Notes: a model not told the origin generated them from the letters alone. Shown: positions 34,133 to 43,085, numbered from the stretch's first letter. The stretch: 64,000 nt of DNA from Bin87 sp965204395 (GCA_965204395.1 OZ241987.1:3658001-3722000), one strand, 5' to 3'. A program made the numbers and translations.

Positions 34133-35361
34133 ACGCCGCGGCAACTCCAAGGATCGCTCTCATCGCGTACCACGCCTGCCCCCTCGCCGCTCCTGGTCAA
34201 GGCAAGTCGGGCGGCATGAACGTTCACGTCAGGGAATTGGCCCGTGCCATGGCCGGGCGCGGCGTTCCAGTGGACATCTTCACCCGTCAGCACGAGGAGC
34301 AGTCCTTTGACTTGCCGGACATCGCCGAGGGAGTCAACGTAATCCATATTCCCAGTGGACCTGTGGATGCGGCTCTCCCGCAGCAGTTCGAGCACCTGCC
34401 GAGTTTCCTGTCTGGAATATTGGAATACCAGCGGTCCCAAAACACGGGTTACCTGGCGGTCCATTCCCATTATTGGATGAGCGGATGGGCTGGTCTCAAA
34501 TTGGCGAAGGAATTGGGCGTACCTCACGTCTCCACGTTCCACACCCTGTCTCGCATCAAGATGCAGTCGCGTTCTGGTGAACAGGAACCACCCATCCGCG
34601 AGTCAACGGAAACTGACATCATCGCCAACTCAGATTGCGTAATCGTGTTCAGCGAACACGAACACGGCGCGATAGTGAGGCTCTATAATGGAAAACCGGG
34701 CCGTATACGCTTGGTTCCGTGCGGTGTAGACCTCAAACGTTTTCGCCCTCTGGGCAGATCGGCGGCGCGTAGTGAACTGGGTTTGAACGGCAGCAAAATC
34801 CTGTTGTTCGTGGGACGAATAGAGGCTCTTAAAGGTTTGGATCTGCTCGTTCATACTGCTGCGCATCTCGATGCCCGCGACCTGAAAGTCATTGTGGTGG
34901 GCAACGAAGCTGATGGCAGTGGAGATTTGGCGCATCTCAAGCAGATGGCTAATGATCTGGAAATAGCCGACTCCATTGAATTCGTCGGGCGCGTTAATCA
35001 GGACCGCTTGCCTTGGTACTACTCGGCCGCGGATGTGTGCGTTGTGCCCTCCTACTACGAAAGTTTTGGGTTGGTCGCGTTGGAAAGTATGGCGTGCGGC
35101 ACACCGGTGGTCGCGTCTCGGGTGGGCGGATTACCCACCATCATCGACCACGGGAAAACCGGCTACCTCAAATCGTGGCGCTGCCCCGAGGCGTTCGCCA
35201 GTTCCCTGGAAATGATTCTGGTCAACGGCAGCCTCCAAGACAGCATGGGCCGTGCCGCGCTCGAATCCGCCCAGAGCATGAGCTGGGATGCGGTGGCTGG
35301 TCAACTCCTGGAAATCTACCAGGAGCTTTCCGCCTACCGTGACGTTCCGGAGTTGGTGTGA
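34129..35361 (+). CDS. GT4-family glycosyltransferase (MshA/sucrose-synthase-like)
   Basis: The 410-residue protein has the GT-B layout. The N-terminal domain has GGMNVHVRELARAMAGRGVPVDIFTR (acceptor/UDP loop), HSHYWMSGWAG and HTLSRIK. The C-terminal nucleotide-sugar domain has LLFVGRIEALKGLDLLV and the E-x7-E signature ESFGLVALESMACGTPVVASRVGGLP. That set is shared by MshA, sucrose-phosphate synthase and many exopolysaccharide enzymes. GTG 34129 overlaps the previous stop (GTGA). The neighbouring acyltransferase and DUF502 genes suggest an envelope glycan role. A mycothiol role is possible but nothing here proves it. Confidence 0.88.
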   Translation: MNAAATPRIALIAYHACPLAAPGQGKSGGMNVHVRELARAMAGRGVPVDIFTRQHEEQSFDLPDIAEGVNVIHIPSGPVDAALPQQFEHLPSFLSGILEYQRSQNTGYLAVHSHYWMSGWAGLKLAKELGVPHVSTFHTLSRIKMQSRSGEQEPPIRESTETDIIANSDCVIVFSEHEHGAIVRLYNGKPGRIRLVPCGVDLKRFRPLGRSAARSELGLNGSKILLFVGRIEALKGLDLLVHTAAHLDARDLKVIVVGNEADGSGDLAHLKQMANDLEIADSIEFVGRVNQDRLPWYYSAADVCVVPSYYESFGLVALESMACGTPVVASRVGGLPTIIDHGKTGYLKSWRCPEAFASSLEMILVNGSLQDSMGRAALESAQSMSWDAVAGQLLEIYQELSAYRDVPELV

Positions 35362-36212
35362 TGCGCGGCCGCTTCAATCGCCGGTCTTCAGCTGGCGAAC
35401 CCACTCCGAACCTCCACGACCGGATTCTCAGAACCGGTCGCCCACCACGGCGTCGGTTCGGCAGGATCGCCGGCCATGTCCAGCGTCGCTTGATGGCGGG
35501 CGTCCTGGTTTTCCTTCCGATCTTCGTTACCTACTTCGTGGTGGATTTCTTCTACGGGATCATCGACTCCCTTCTGGATCCCTTCATCCGCCAATTTGGC
35601 ATCCCGCACGGGCCCGGCGTCGACATCGCGGACATCGGGGAAATAATCATCATCATGTTCATTTTGTACGCGGTCGGCTTGTTGATCGGTTGGGCCGTTA
35701 CCAGATTGATGATTGACCGTGTTCACGATGCAATCGGGCGCGTGCCGGTCATCGGACCCGTGTACAACACCACGCGGCACGGCATAGACTTTCTTTCGGA
35801 AACTCAAAGCCACCACTACCGAGGCGTCGTCCTTCTAGAATTCCCCAGGGAGGGAGTTTTGTCCATCGGCCTGGTGACGGCAGAATTGGGCAAGATCAAC
35901 GGCTCAGATGAATTTCTGTCTGTATACGTGCCCACCACCCCCGTGCCCTCATCTGGATACCTCGTCATAGTTCCCGAAAACCAGGTCACTCCGACCGACA
36001 TCGCTGTCGAAGAAGCTATGCGCATGATCATCTCCGGCGGCATCTTGGCCGCGGACGTGTTCAACTCCCGCGAGGTCGTGGATACATCGTCCTGGCCCGG
36101 TCGCGATTGGAATTGGGGAGATGGCAGTGATGGCAAACCGCCGGTGTCGCGCACCGCTGTCCGGTCTCGTCCGAGGCCTGAGCCTGCCCCAACCACGGAA
36201 CCCCAGGACTAG
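35361..36212 (+). CDS. DUF502-family membrane protein
   Basis: The 283-residue protein has the DUF502 core: RRLMAGVLVFLPIFVTYFVVDFFYG near 40-65, a second hydrophobic helix (EIIIIMFILYAVGLLIGWAV near 95-115), the VIGPVYNTTRHG motif, and GLVTAEL/PTTPVPSSGYLVIVP in the soluble C-terminal half. The first 40 residues are basic (RRSSAGE, RTGRPPRRRFGR). Function is unknown. The start is ATG 35361 (GTG 35358 possible), overlapping the glycosyltransferase stop. It completes a three-gene overlapping operon. Confidence 0.88.
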   Translation: MRGRFNRRSSAGEPTPNLHDRILRTGRPPRRRFGRIAGHVQRRLMAGVLVFLPIFVTYFVVDFFYGIIDSLLDPFIRQFGIPHGPGVDIADIGEIIIIMFILYAVGLLIGWAVTRLMIDRVHDAIGRVPVIGPVYNTTRHGIDFLSETQSHHYRGVVLLEFPREGVLSIGLVTAELGKINGSDEFLSVYVPTTPVPSSGYLVIVPENQVTPTDIAVEEAMRMIISGGILAADVFNSREVVDTSSWPGRDWNWGDGSDGKPPVSRTAVRSRPRPEPAPTTEPQD

Positions 36213-36388
36213 CGATGCCCGAAACCGTGCCGCGCCTCGATCTGAATGTGTCGCTCGGGCAAAGAATCGGTGTACCGGCGAACCTTACGCGCATCCATAC
36301 CGCCTAGTGCATAAAGTGCTTCCCTCGAACAAAAACCGGCCAAGCTCGCTAAATCGCTTTCTTTAGCAATTCAGGAGGAACTACCCAC

Positions 36389-37120
36389 ATGGAACTCACC
36401 CCAGAACGAGTGCTGGTGATCACCCCACATTCCGGCGGCGCCGCGGTATGGGCCGGAGGCGTAGTCGCCAAATGGGTTCGCGCTGGCGCAGAGGTGCACG
36501 GAGTCCTGTGCACCGACGGCAGCAAAGGTAGCTCAGACCCCGAGGTGAGTTCGGAGGAACTGGTGGAAGTCAGGGCTCGCGAACAACTTGACTCAGCGGA
36601 AATCCTGGGCGTCAAAAACTTTGTCATGCTGGGTAGGCCCGACGGCGAACTGGAAGACACGGCCGACTTTAGAAAAGACTTGGTTCGCCAGATCAGGTTG
36701 ATCAAGCCGGACGTCGTCCTGACCTCGGAACCCTACCGCCGCAACATGCAGTGGCACCGCGACCACAGGATTACCGGCCAGGTCGCGCTGGACGCCGTGT
36801 TCCCGTACGCCAGGGACCATCTGCACTTCGGCGATCTATTCGCCAACGAAGGAATCGAGCCCCACAAGACTGGCATGATTCTGTTCTGGGGTTCCGAGAA
36901 TCCCAACGCATTTGTCGACATTGCCGGCGATTTCGACACCAAGATGCAGGCGGTCATGGCCCACCGCACCCAAACCGAGCAACGCACGGAAACCGAAATG
37001 CGCGCCTTTATCCATGCCCGCGCCGAAGAAGCGGCAGAGGCCGGCAACGTCTCCACCGACGACGACATTACCGGCCTGAAACTCGCCGAGGCCTTCCGCC
37101 GTGTAAACTTCCGCACATAA
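36389..37120 (+). CDS. PIG-L/LmbE-like deacetylase with degenerate metal-binding motif
   Basis: The 243-residue protein has the PIG-L fold: VLVITPHSGG at 8-17, GAEVHGVLCTDGSKGSSDP near 33-50, VRAREQLDSAEILGVKNFVMLGRPDGEL near 60-90 and WHRDHRITGQVALDAV near 117. The usual HPDD zinc/base motif is replaced by HSGG: the first His remains but both Asp are lost, while HRDH is intact. Normal members deacetylate N-acetylglucosamine derivatives. This version is probably inactive as a standard deacetylase or uses another chemistry. ATG has AGGAGG 11 bases upstream. It stands alone between the DUF502 and lipoprotein genes. Confidence 0.85.
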   Translation: MELTPERVLVITPHSGGAAVWAGGVVAKWVRAGAEVHGVLCTDGSKGSSDPEVSSEELVEVRAREQLDSAEILGVKNFVMLGRPDGELEDTADFRKDLVRQIRLIKPDVVLTSEPYRRNMQWHRDHRITGQVALDAVFPYARDHLHFGDLFANEGIEPHKTGMILFWGSENPNAFVDIAGDFDTKMQAVMAHRTQTEQRTETEMRAFIHARAEEAAEAGNVSTDDDITGLKLAEAFRRVNFRT

Positions 37121-37190
37121 CTCGTTCCGACGTCGCCTTCCGGCCCTTGAGAGTACCGCTACTCAAACACCATCGACCGTAGCTCACTCC

Positions 37191-37718
37191 ATGTGGAAGT
37201 GGTTCATTTTCCTCGTGGGAGGCTTGGCGACGGTGGCCTGCGCCCACGGCGGCGGAGTAGTCTTTCCGTCTCCCACATTGAGCTTGTTGGACCGTTCCCG
37301 TCTGGCTGCGTCGGAACAATCCGCCGTCGAATCCTCTACACCTTTCCCCGCGTCCGTCGCGACCGCAGGCGAGACAATAATCGAACCCAATCCGGTTGAT
37401 CTGCGTATCCACAGCGTGCCGACCCAACACCATGCGGTTGATTTCGTTTCGAAGCGATCGGCAGTGATTACGGCAAGCCCGGGCGGTTCTCCAATCGTCG
37501 TTCACAACGACGGCGAGCTCCTCGGCAGGAATGGATGCTCCGAGGTGCCATTGGCTCCTGAAGGCGATACCCGCCTGACGATTATCTTGCCACAATCTGA
37601 TATTGAGACTCGTAGCCGATTCTATTTGGTGGGTTGCTCACCCGGCCCGGCCACTCTCACGATTTCCAGCGAGGGCGAGCTGCTGAACATCTACCAATTC
37701 ACCGTCCTGCCCCCGTAA
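37191..37718 (+). CDS. Probable lipoprotein of unknown function
   Basis: The 175-residue protein starts with a hydrophobic signal (WFIFLVGGLATVAC), with Cys17 as a plausible lipidation site (TVAC, slightly off the canonical lipobox). A Ser/Ala/Pro linker of about 40 residues follows, then a beta-rich domain with the pattern IVVHNDGELLG and RFYLVGCSPGPATLTISSEGELL. I recognise no family. It ends 8 bases before the stop of the convergent zinc-ribbon/GT39 gene. Confidence 0.6.
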   Translation: MWKWFIFLVGGLATVACAHGGGVVFPSPTLSLLDRSRLAASEQSAVESSTPFPASVATAGETIIEPNPVDLRIHSVPTQHHAVDFVSKRSAVITASPGGSPIVVHNDGELLGRNGCSEVPLAPEGDTRLTIILPQSDIETRSRFYLVGCSPGPATLTISSEGELLNIYQFTVLPP

Positions 37719-37725
37719 TAGCGCG

Positions 37726-40077
37726 TCAGGTTTGAGGAATATGAAAATACTCTACGCTACTTTTCCTCGATGGCGTCGTGTACGTAAAGAAAGTCCCGCT
37801 AGGATATCGTTCTTGCAGTTCCATCATGATCAGCTGAGCTTCTGAGTTTTCAGATTCCGCGATGATGACACACGCTGGCCTCGCCAACGGTTCTGCCGCT
37901 TGAAATTCCGCAAAGGGGATCACCGTGGCCCGATTCATCCCAGTGTCATAGCTGGAGATCGCTCTGCCGAGCGTAGATTCCGGATGAGCTCCGACGAACA
38001 CCGTCCTCTCTCCACGGGGACCGCAGTGCGCGGAACGGGATGCGCCGACCGCCAACGCCTCGCCCGTGTAGTGAAACACCTCGTGGGTTCCGACCAACGC
38101 CCTATGCTGATTGAGCCACAGAACCGAACCCAACACTATGATCAGCGCGATTGGTCCAGTAACCCGCGTCACAGTGATCTGAAACCGCGACAGTTGACCG
38201 ATCAACAACCTGTATCCGGCGGCCGTCGCCAGGCCGGCCAACAGAGCCAATGGCAGCACGATGGGGAACAGACGGGTGATCGCCGTTGTTGGATAAGGCG
38301 AGGTCAATCCCGTCGCCAGGAACGCCACGGCGATCCAGATTAAACAGAGTCTGGCTGCCAAACTGCTTGGATTTCCAATCGCGACTCCAATTCCTATCGC
38401 GGCCAAGGCGCCTGTGATCCGATCCAGCAGTGGCCCACCCACATAGATGTGCGATGCAATGTTGAAATGGAATGCGGACAGATTGAGCTTCACGTTGGAC
38501 ACCAAGCGTTCCGCGACAGGACCCACCACTACATCGGAATAGCCGGCCGCTGTCTGCGCCAGCATTTTGGTCAATATCTCCGCCCGAGCTATCAACAGAG
38601 TGGGCCACGCCGCCAGCAAAAACCCGGCAATTACCGGCCATAGTCGGAGGTACTCTCGCGGGCTGACGGAAACCATCGCGACGAGAAGCATCACCGGGCC
38701 CACGTTCCGCGCCGAATAGTGAAAATAAAATCCGATACCGACGCTAATACCGGCCAGAAAGAGGAACCAGGAGGTCCTCTTCTGCAGGCCCAAAACGAAG
38801 GCGACCATCGTCCAAATGGTGACCGGCAACGCGTCCAGATGGTTATACCCGCCGTTCAACAAACCGAACAGGTAGTGACTGGCGGCCAAAAAACCTGCCG
38901 CCGCAACTGCCGTGGCCCTGCCGCCCAGAACGCCACCCAAGGCGTACATGCCGGAAATCGCCAGGACCATGCTGGCGACCCCAGTCATTTTCCAACCGAA
39001 ATGGCCGTCGCCGAACAGCGCCATCCACCCCGCTTTATAGAGCGTGTTGAACTCCGGATTGTTGTCATACACCCCGTTCTGCCCGAAGGGGTTCGTGGTT
39101 CCCATCTCCAACGCGCGCCGGGCGTGCTCATAAAACAGGTACTCGTCGCCCAGGGCCGCGTACCGCCACGCCGTCAGATTGGGAACGGTGAGAGCGCAGT
39201 AAATCGCCAATATCGCCAGTAGCGGCAATATGCCACGCCAGTTGCGAATCAATTGCGCGCGTGCGTGTTCTAGCAATTTGGTCGGACGCCACCCGCCTGA
39301 TGACCAGTAATCCGCCGGAACAAAAAACGCCGCGCCGGCTGCGATGCTGCACAACCACAATCCGACGTCCCATGTGTTGTCAGCGCCGGTCGTTACTCTC
39401 ACCAGCAGAACCAAAGAGATCACGCCACCAATGACCAGCGCGATCAGCTTTGGGTACCACTGGCCGGATTGCCCAATCCGAGGTGCGTTGGTCGTCTCCA
39501 GTGCGCTGTCTGCGTGTCCGACGGATATAGTGGATCGCCCAACCGTGGCCGCCCACAGCGCGATGGCGGCGATGCCTACCAGTATCGCGAACACCCCAAA
39601 CCCAGGCAGTTCCCGACTGTCTCCCAGCCCAAACACCAATTGGGCCGCTACAATCCCCAGCAACCCGAACGGCAGCAGGAACGACCAAGATGCCTCTGGG
39701 AAGGTGCGCCTGATCAGTTCGGCAGCCGCGCTAAGGGGACGCCAACGGGTCAGCGAAAATACGCTCACTGCCTGGCCTGAAACGCCAACCACCATCCCGG
39801 CGCCACAGTAGATGCAAAACCGATGCCCCACCGCGTTGGCTGCTCGACAACTGCGACACACGGCGTACACGCGCCGTCCGCATTCGCGGCAGTTGGTTTC
39901 GCCCCAGGCGTGAACTGTCCCACAGTATGGGCAACGAGAGGGCGGGTTCGCCGGTTCAACCGGGCTGAACTCGGCATCCGTTGCGGTCGCGATGCTGTTG
40001 TAACCGCAGACAGGGCAAACGCCCGCCGGTGAATGCCGAGCGGCGCCACACCGGGGGCAAACCCGGTCAGGGATCAT
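37726..40077 (-). CDS. Zinc-ribbon fusion to a GT39/ArnT-like membrane glycosyltransferase
   Basis: The 783-residue protein begins with three four-Cys zinc ribbons: CPRC..CPVC (about 7-24), CPYC..CREC (48-65) and CRSC..CIYC (74-92). A membrane domain of about a dozen helices follows. After the first helices comes the GT39/ArnT-type loop (LGDEYLFYEHARRALEMG, FNTLYKAGW), then HYLFGLLNGGYNHLDALPV and a final globular part. Enzymes of this class move sugars from polyprenyl-phosphate donors outside the membrane. The N-terminal ribbons, probably cytoplasmic, are unusual for the family. It is convergent with the lipoprotein gene and upstream of dppF. Confidence 0.8.
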   Translation of the reverse strand: MIPDRVCPRCGAARHSPAGVCPVCGYNSIATATDAEFSPVEPANPPSRCPYCGTVHAWGETNCRECGRRVYAVCRSCRAANAVGHRFCIYCGAGMVVGVSGQAVSVFSLTRWRPLSAAAELIRRTFPEASWSFLLPFGLLGIVAAQLVFGLGDSRELPGFGVFAILVGIAAIALWAATVGRSTISVGHADSALETTNAPRIGQSGQWYPKLIALVIGGVISLVLLVRVTTGADNTWDVGLWLCSIAAGAAFFVPADYWSSGGWRPTKLLEHARAQLIRNWRGILPLLAILAIYCALTVPNLTAWRYAALGDEYLFYEHARRALEMGTTNPFGQNGVYDNNPEFNTLYKAGWMALFGDGHFGWKMTGVASMVLAISGMYALGGVLGGRATAVAAAGFLAASHYLFGLLNGGYNHLDALPVTIWTMVAFVLGLQKRTSWFLFLAGISVGIGFYFHYSARNVGPVMLLVAMVSVSPREYLRLWPVIAGFLLAAWPTLLIARAEILTKMLAQTAAGYSDVVVGPVAERLVSNVKLNLSAFHFNIASHIYVGGPLLDRITGALAAIGIGVAIGNPSSLAARLCLIWIAVAFLATGLTSPYPTTAITRLFPIVLPLALLAGLATAAGYRLLIGQLSRFQITVTRVTGPIALIIVLGSVLWLNQHRALVGTHEVFHYTGEALAVGASRSAHCGPRGERTVFVGAHPESTLGRAISSYDTGMNRATVIPFAEFQAAEPLARPACVIIAESENSEAQLIMMELQERYPSGTFFTYTTPSRKSSVEYFHIPQT

Positions 40078-40083
40078 CCCAGG

Positions 40084-41097
40084 CTAGAACAGGTGGCAAG
40101 CTACCTGTTGGACCGGCGAAAGCTGTCGCAATTCTGGATCGTCCACCGAACAACGCTCCATCACCATCGGACAACGCGGGTGGAAATGGCACCCGGTGGG
40201 AGGATTCAGAGGTGACGGCACTTCGCCGGAAATCACCATCTCCTCGCGCTCTATGTCGGGATGCGACGGCAACGAAGCGGCGATCAACGCCTTGGTGTAC
40301 GGGTGGCTGGGGTTGGCGAAAAGGTCTCGCACCGGCGCCTGTTCCACCATCCTACCCAGGTACATCACGCCCACCTGGTGGCTCATGTACCTCACCGTTG
40401 CCAAGTTGTGCGCGATCAATAGGAAACTGACGCCGTACTGGTCCTGCAACTGCCTCAGCAGGTTCATGATCTGCGCGCGAATGGACACGTCCAGCGCTGA
40501 CACCGGTTCGTCCAGCACTATCAGCTTGGGGCGCAGGGAAAGGGCGCGTGCGATCGCGATACGCTGTCGCTGACCGCCGCTGAACTCGTGTGGGTAGTAC
40601 TCGCCCTGCGCCTGCCGCAGCCCCACGTCCCTCAGCAGCGTTTCCAGGTGCTCCTGGGCTTCGTGTTTGCCCATCGGCTGGTTGGTCAGTAGGGGTTCCA
40701 GGATGATGGAACCGACCCGCATGCGGGGATTCAACGAACTCCACGGGTCTTGGAACACCGCTTGCACCGAAGCGCGGTATTCTCGTCGCTCGGAACCGGT
40801 GAACTGGCTGGCGTCTTTCCCGTTGAATTTCATCACGCCTTCGCTGGGTGTTTCCACCTGCAGCACCATGCGCGCCGTGGTCGTCTTGCCGCACCCCGAT
40901 TCGCCCACCAGGCTGTACGTCTCGCCTTCCTTGATTTGGAAGGACACCCCATCAACAGCCTTGACCTCCCCGACCAGTCGGCGAAGCAGCACGCCCCGGG
41001 TTATCGGGAAATATTTCCGGATGTTCTCCAGCTCGATGATAGCATTGCCACTGCCATTGCTGGTGGGGGTGGCAGCATCGGTTACGGCCTGCGTCAT
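40084..41097 (-). CDS. Oligopeptide/dipeptide ABC transporter ATP-binding protein (DppF/OppF type)
   Basis: The 337-residue ATPase has Walker A GESGCGKTT near 68, signature FSGGQRQRIAIARAL near 170, Walker B LIVLDEPVSALD, and the C-terminal oligopeptide-transporter extension with CHFHPRCP. It energises import of peptides or related substrates together with the paired DppD-type ATPase; no permease or binding protein lies in the window. Its ATG shares one base with the upstream ATPase stop. It ends just upstream of the zinc-ribbon/GT39 start, on the same strand. Confidence 0.92.
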   Translation of the reverse strand: MTQAVTDAATPTSNGSGNAIIELENIRKYFPITRGVLLRRLVGEVKAVDGVSFQIKEGETYSLVGESGCGKTTTARMVLQVETPSEGVMKFNGKDASQFTGSERREYRASVQAVFQDPWSSLNPRMRVGSIILEPLLTNQPMGKHEAQEHLETLLRDVGLRQAQGEYYPHEFSGGQRQRIAIARALSLRPKLIVLDEPVSALDVSIRAQIMNLLRQLQDQYGVSFLLIAHNLATVRYMSHQVGVMYLGRMVEQAPVRDLFANPSHPYTKALIAASLPSHPDIEREEMVISGEVPSPLNPPTGCHFHPRCPMVMERCSVDDPELRQLSPVQQVACHLF

Positions 41098-42110
41098 CAG
41101 CGAGCCTCCTCATTGGCGAATTCGGGGACCAGCCGCCAGCACGTCGCGATGTGACGTTGGTCGGCCACCACGGCTGGCGGGAACTCTTCTAGGCATTTGT
41201 CAAAAACGTAAGGACAACGGTCGGCGAAACTGCACCCGGGAGGCAGGTTGTCCAGGGCGGGGGGCTGCCCCTCGATCGAATACAGGAAGTCTATGTCCTC
41301 GTCCACGTTGGGCACCGAGCGCATCAGCGCCTCCGTGTAGGGGTGTTGAGGATTGTTGAAAAGTTCGCGCACGTCGGCGATTTCGGCAATCCGACCGGCA
41401 TACATCACCGCGACGCGGTCGCACATCTTCGCCACGATTCCAAAGTCGTGGGTGACGAAGATGATCGCCATACCCGTATCTTCCTGGAGTTCCTTCAAAA
41501 GGGCGAGGTACTGGTATTGAATGGTAGCGTCCAGGGATGTCGTCGCCTCGTCGGCGATCAGTACGTTTGGAGCCCCAGCCATGGCGATCGCTCCCACTAC
41601 CCGCTGCCGCATGCCGCCGGACATCTGGTGGGGGAAGTTGGTAAACCGGGAATCCGGAGCCGGAATCTTGACTTTCGAAAGTAGCTCGATGGCACGATCT
41701 TTGAGGCTGGTGCTTCGTTGATCTGCGTCGTTTTGTCGGAGGGTCTCGATCACTTGATTGCCTACGGTGTACACCGGGTTCAGCGAGGTCATCGGGTCCT
41801 GCAGAATCATGCAGATTTCTTTCCCTCGAATCTGCCGCATTTCGGCAGCCGATTTTTCTAACAGGTTCTCGCCCCGGTACAGTATTTGCGAACCCTCTTC
41901 TATTCGGCCGGCCGGTTGCGGCACCAGTCCCATTATGGACAAAGAGGTCATGCTTTTCCCGGAACCGGATTCGCCAACCACCCCCAACGTCTCGCCTGGA
42001 TAGAGGTCGAAGTTAACACCGTCGACAGCTTTTACGATGCCGGTGCGCGTATGGAAATACGTTCGCAGATCCTTTACTTCCAGAATCGGACGCGTGTCAG
42101 CAGCTACCAT
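41097..42110 (-). CDS. Oligopeptide/dipeptide ABC transporter ATP-binding protein (DppD/OppD type)
   Basis: The 337-residue ATPase has Walker A GESGSGKSM near 49, QDPMTSLNPVYTVGNQ, signature MSGGMRQRV near 160, Walker B VLIADEATTSLD, the H-loop IIFVTHDFGIVA and the C-terminal CSFADRCPYVFDKC extension. It is the partner of the ATPase at 40084. The pair are the only transporter genes visible. Upstream lies a repeat-rich intergenic region. Substrate specificity cannot be read from ATPase subunits. Confidence 0.92.
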   Translation of the reverse strand: MVAADTRPILEVKDLRTYFHTRTGIVKAVDGVNFDLYPGETLGVVGESGSGKSMTSLSIMGLVPQPAGRIEEGSQILYRGENLLEKSAAEMRQIRGKEICMILQDPMTSLNPVYTVGNQVIETLRQNDADQRSTSLKDRAIELLSKVKIPAPDSRFTNFPHQMSGGMRQRVVGAIAMAGAPNVLIADEATTSLDATIQYQYLALLKELQEDTGMAIIFVTHDFGIVAKMCDRVAVMYAGRIAEIADVRELFNNPQHPYTEALMRSVPNVDEDIDFLYSIEGQPPALDNLPPGCSFADRCPYVFDKCLEEFPPAVVADQRHIATCWRLVPEFANEEAR

Positions 42111-42228
42111 TAGTCCCCCTCCAAGTTGCGGCGTAGCGTAACGGAAAGATTACCTAGTGGCAAGGCCGGCCCCAAATGACCCCAGGGCCATTCGATCATT
42201 GCTCGGCGAGTGGGTAGTCCGCTCATCC

Positions 42229-42248
42229 TGCGGAACGTCCGCCTACGG
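42229..42248 (+). repeat. Short interspersed palindromic repeat, copy 1
   Basis: TGCGGAACGTCCGCCTACGG contains the inverted pair GCGGA/TCCGC. The same 20-mer with one mismatch occurs at 48478-48497. It has the look of a REP-like intergenic element. Confidence 0.6.
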
Positions 42249-42404
42249 CGGGAGCCTGTCGAAGGTCGAGCGGATGGTTATTCAGCAAGCGTTCTGGCGT
42301 CATTCGTTGCCTCCGGTTGCGGCAATCGAATGACCCTGCAAATGACCCACGGCTTTTCGATTCTCCGGGAAATCCCCTCACTGACCTTTCCCTCTGCCAA
42401 TGAC

Positions 42405-42662
42405 ACTTCCCCCTTTCCTCAACCCATCACCCATCTTTACCATAGTAACTGGCACCTCAAATCTGTCCCGCCGCCATCCCGCCAGCCATCGCAATGCCCA
42501 AATCCAAACACAGAACTCCCCAACGCCGCTCCCACAAATCCTCTCAAATGCCCGCCAAAACCACCAATATCGCCCCCAAAACCGCACAATCCGCCACCAT
42601 TTACCCCCATATCACACATCCCAGCCCTACTCAAATGAACAGAAATGAGCGGAAATGAGCGG
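42405..42662 (+). repeat. Dispersed intergenic repeat, copy A
   Basis: About 250 bases with a pronounced C-rich/G-poor strand. It aligns with 54261-54512: both start ACTTCC..CT, share an exact 17-base core TGCCCGCCAAAACCACC (42549 and 54412) and end in GGAAATGAGCGG. The copies are diverged. A conserved-looking 110-residue gene follows copy A at 42753; tRNA-Ile follows copy B. Confidence 0.7.
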
Positions 42663-42752
42663 CATTTCGCCAAAATAGCCACCATCCCATCCCAATCCCC
42701 CATCCTGCCCATCCCCTTCATCCATGAAAATACTCCCCGCCGAGGTAATCCC

Positions 42753-43085
42753 ATGACCCTTTCCCAAATCCGCCGCCGCATCAACGTCCTCAAGCGCAGG
42801 TTCGCCACCGAACTCGCCATCATCAAGCTCCGCCGCATCGCCGAAGCCGTCGCCAATGACTGGAATCCCGATCAACCCCCCGAACCCGCCGAAGTAATCG
42901 AGCGCTTCGTCAAAGCCGGTTGCCGCCTCCCCACCTTCGGTAACCTTCGCCACTGCCTGGACAATGCCCGACGCCAGAGGGACGTCCCTCACCCTGAAGA
43001 CATCGTCATCAGCCTCCTTCCCTGGATTGACGGCGACCGCTACCACAAATTCCTCCGCTGGGACCTTCCTGCTCCTGCGCGCTAG
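42753..43085 (+). CDS. Conserved-looking small protein, helical and basic at N-terminus, unknown
   Basis: The 110-residue protein starts TLSQIRRRINVLKRRFATELAIIKLRRIAE, an amphipathic basic helix. It continues with PPEPAEVIERFVKAGCRLPTFGNLRHCLDNARRQ and VPHPEDIVISLLPW. It resembles small hypothetical proteins I recall from Poribacteria and Chloroflexota that open with a TLxQIRRRVNxLKRKFA-like motif. ATG 42753 has GAGG about nine bases upstream; the frame upstream lies in the repeat region. It follows dispersed repeat copy A, perhaps as part of one mobile unit. Function is unknown. Confidence 0.6.
   Translation: MTLSQIRRRINVLKRRFATELAIIKLRRIAEAVANDWNPDQPPEPAEVIERFVKAGCRLPTFGNLRHCLDNARRQRDVPHPEDIVISLLPWIDGDRYHKFLRWDLPAPAR

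Larger units (their letters stand above)
42111..42752. other. Gene-poor intergenic region with repeats
   Basis: No convincing gene is seen in this 642-base stretch. It holds a short palindromic repeat (42229-42248, also at 48478), then a strongly C-rich, G-poor segment that matches a second copy near tRNA-Ile (see 42405-42662). Open frames here are long, low-complexity and Pro- or Gly-rich on opposite strands, as expected from skewed base composition. Confidence 0.6.

Noticed and set aside
34129..37120. Calling the GT4 and PIG-L genes mshA and mshB
   Set aside because: The GT4 motifs are general, the PIG-L has lost its HPDD motif, and the other mycothiol genes are not in view.
42111..42404. 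Promoter or riboswitch for the oligopeptide ABC genes
   Set aside because: No clear -10/-35 or conserved RNA structure could be found; only short repeats are visible.
42210..42856. Pro-rich plus-strand and Gly-rich minus-strand frames in the repeat region
   Set aside because: They arise from base skew in a repeat. Only the 42753-43085 gene shows protein-like features.
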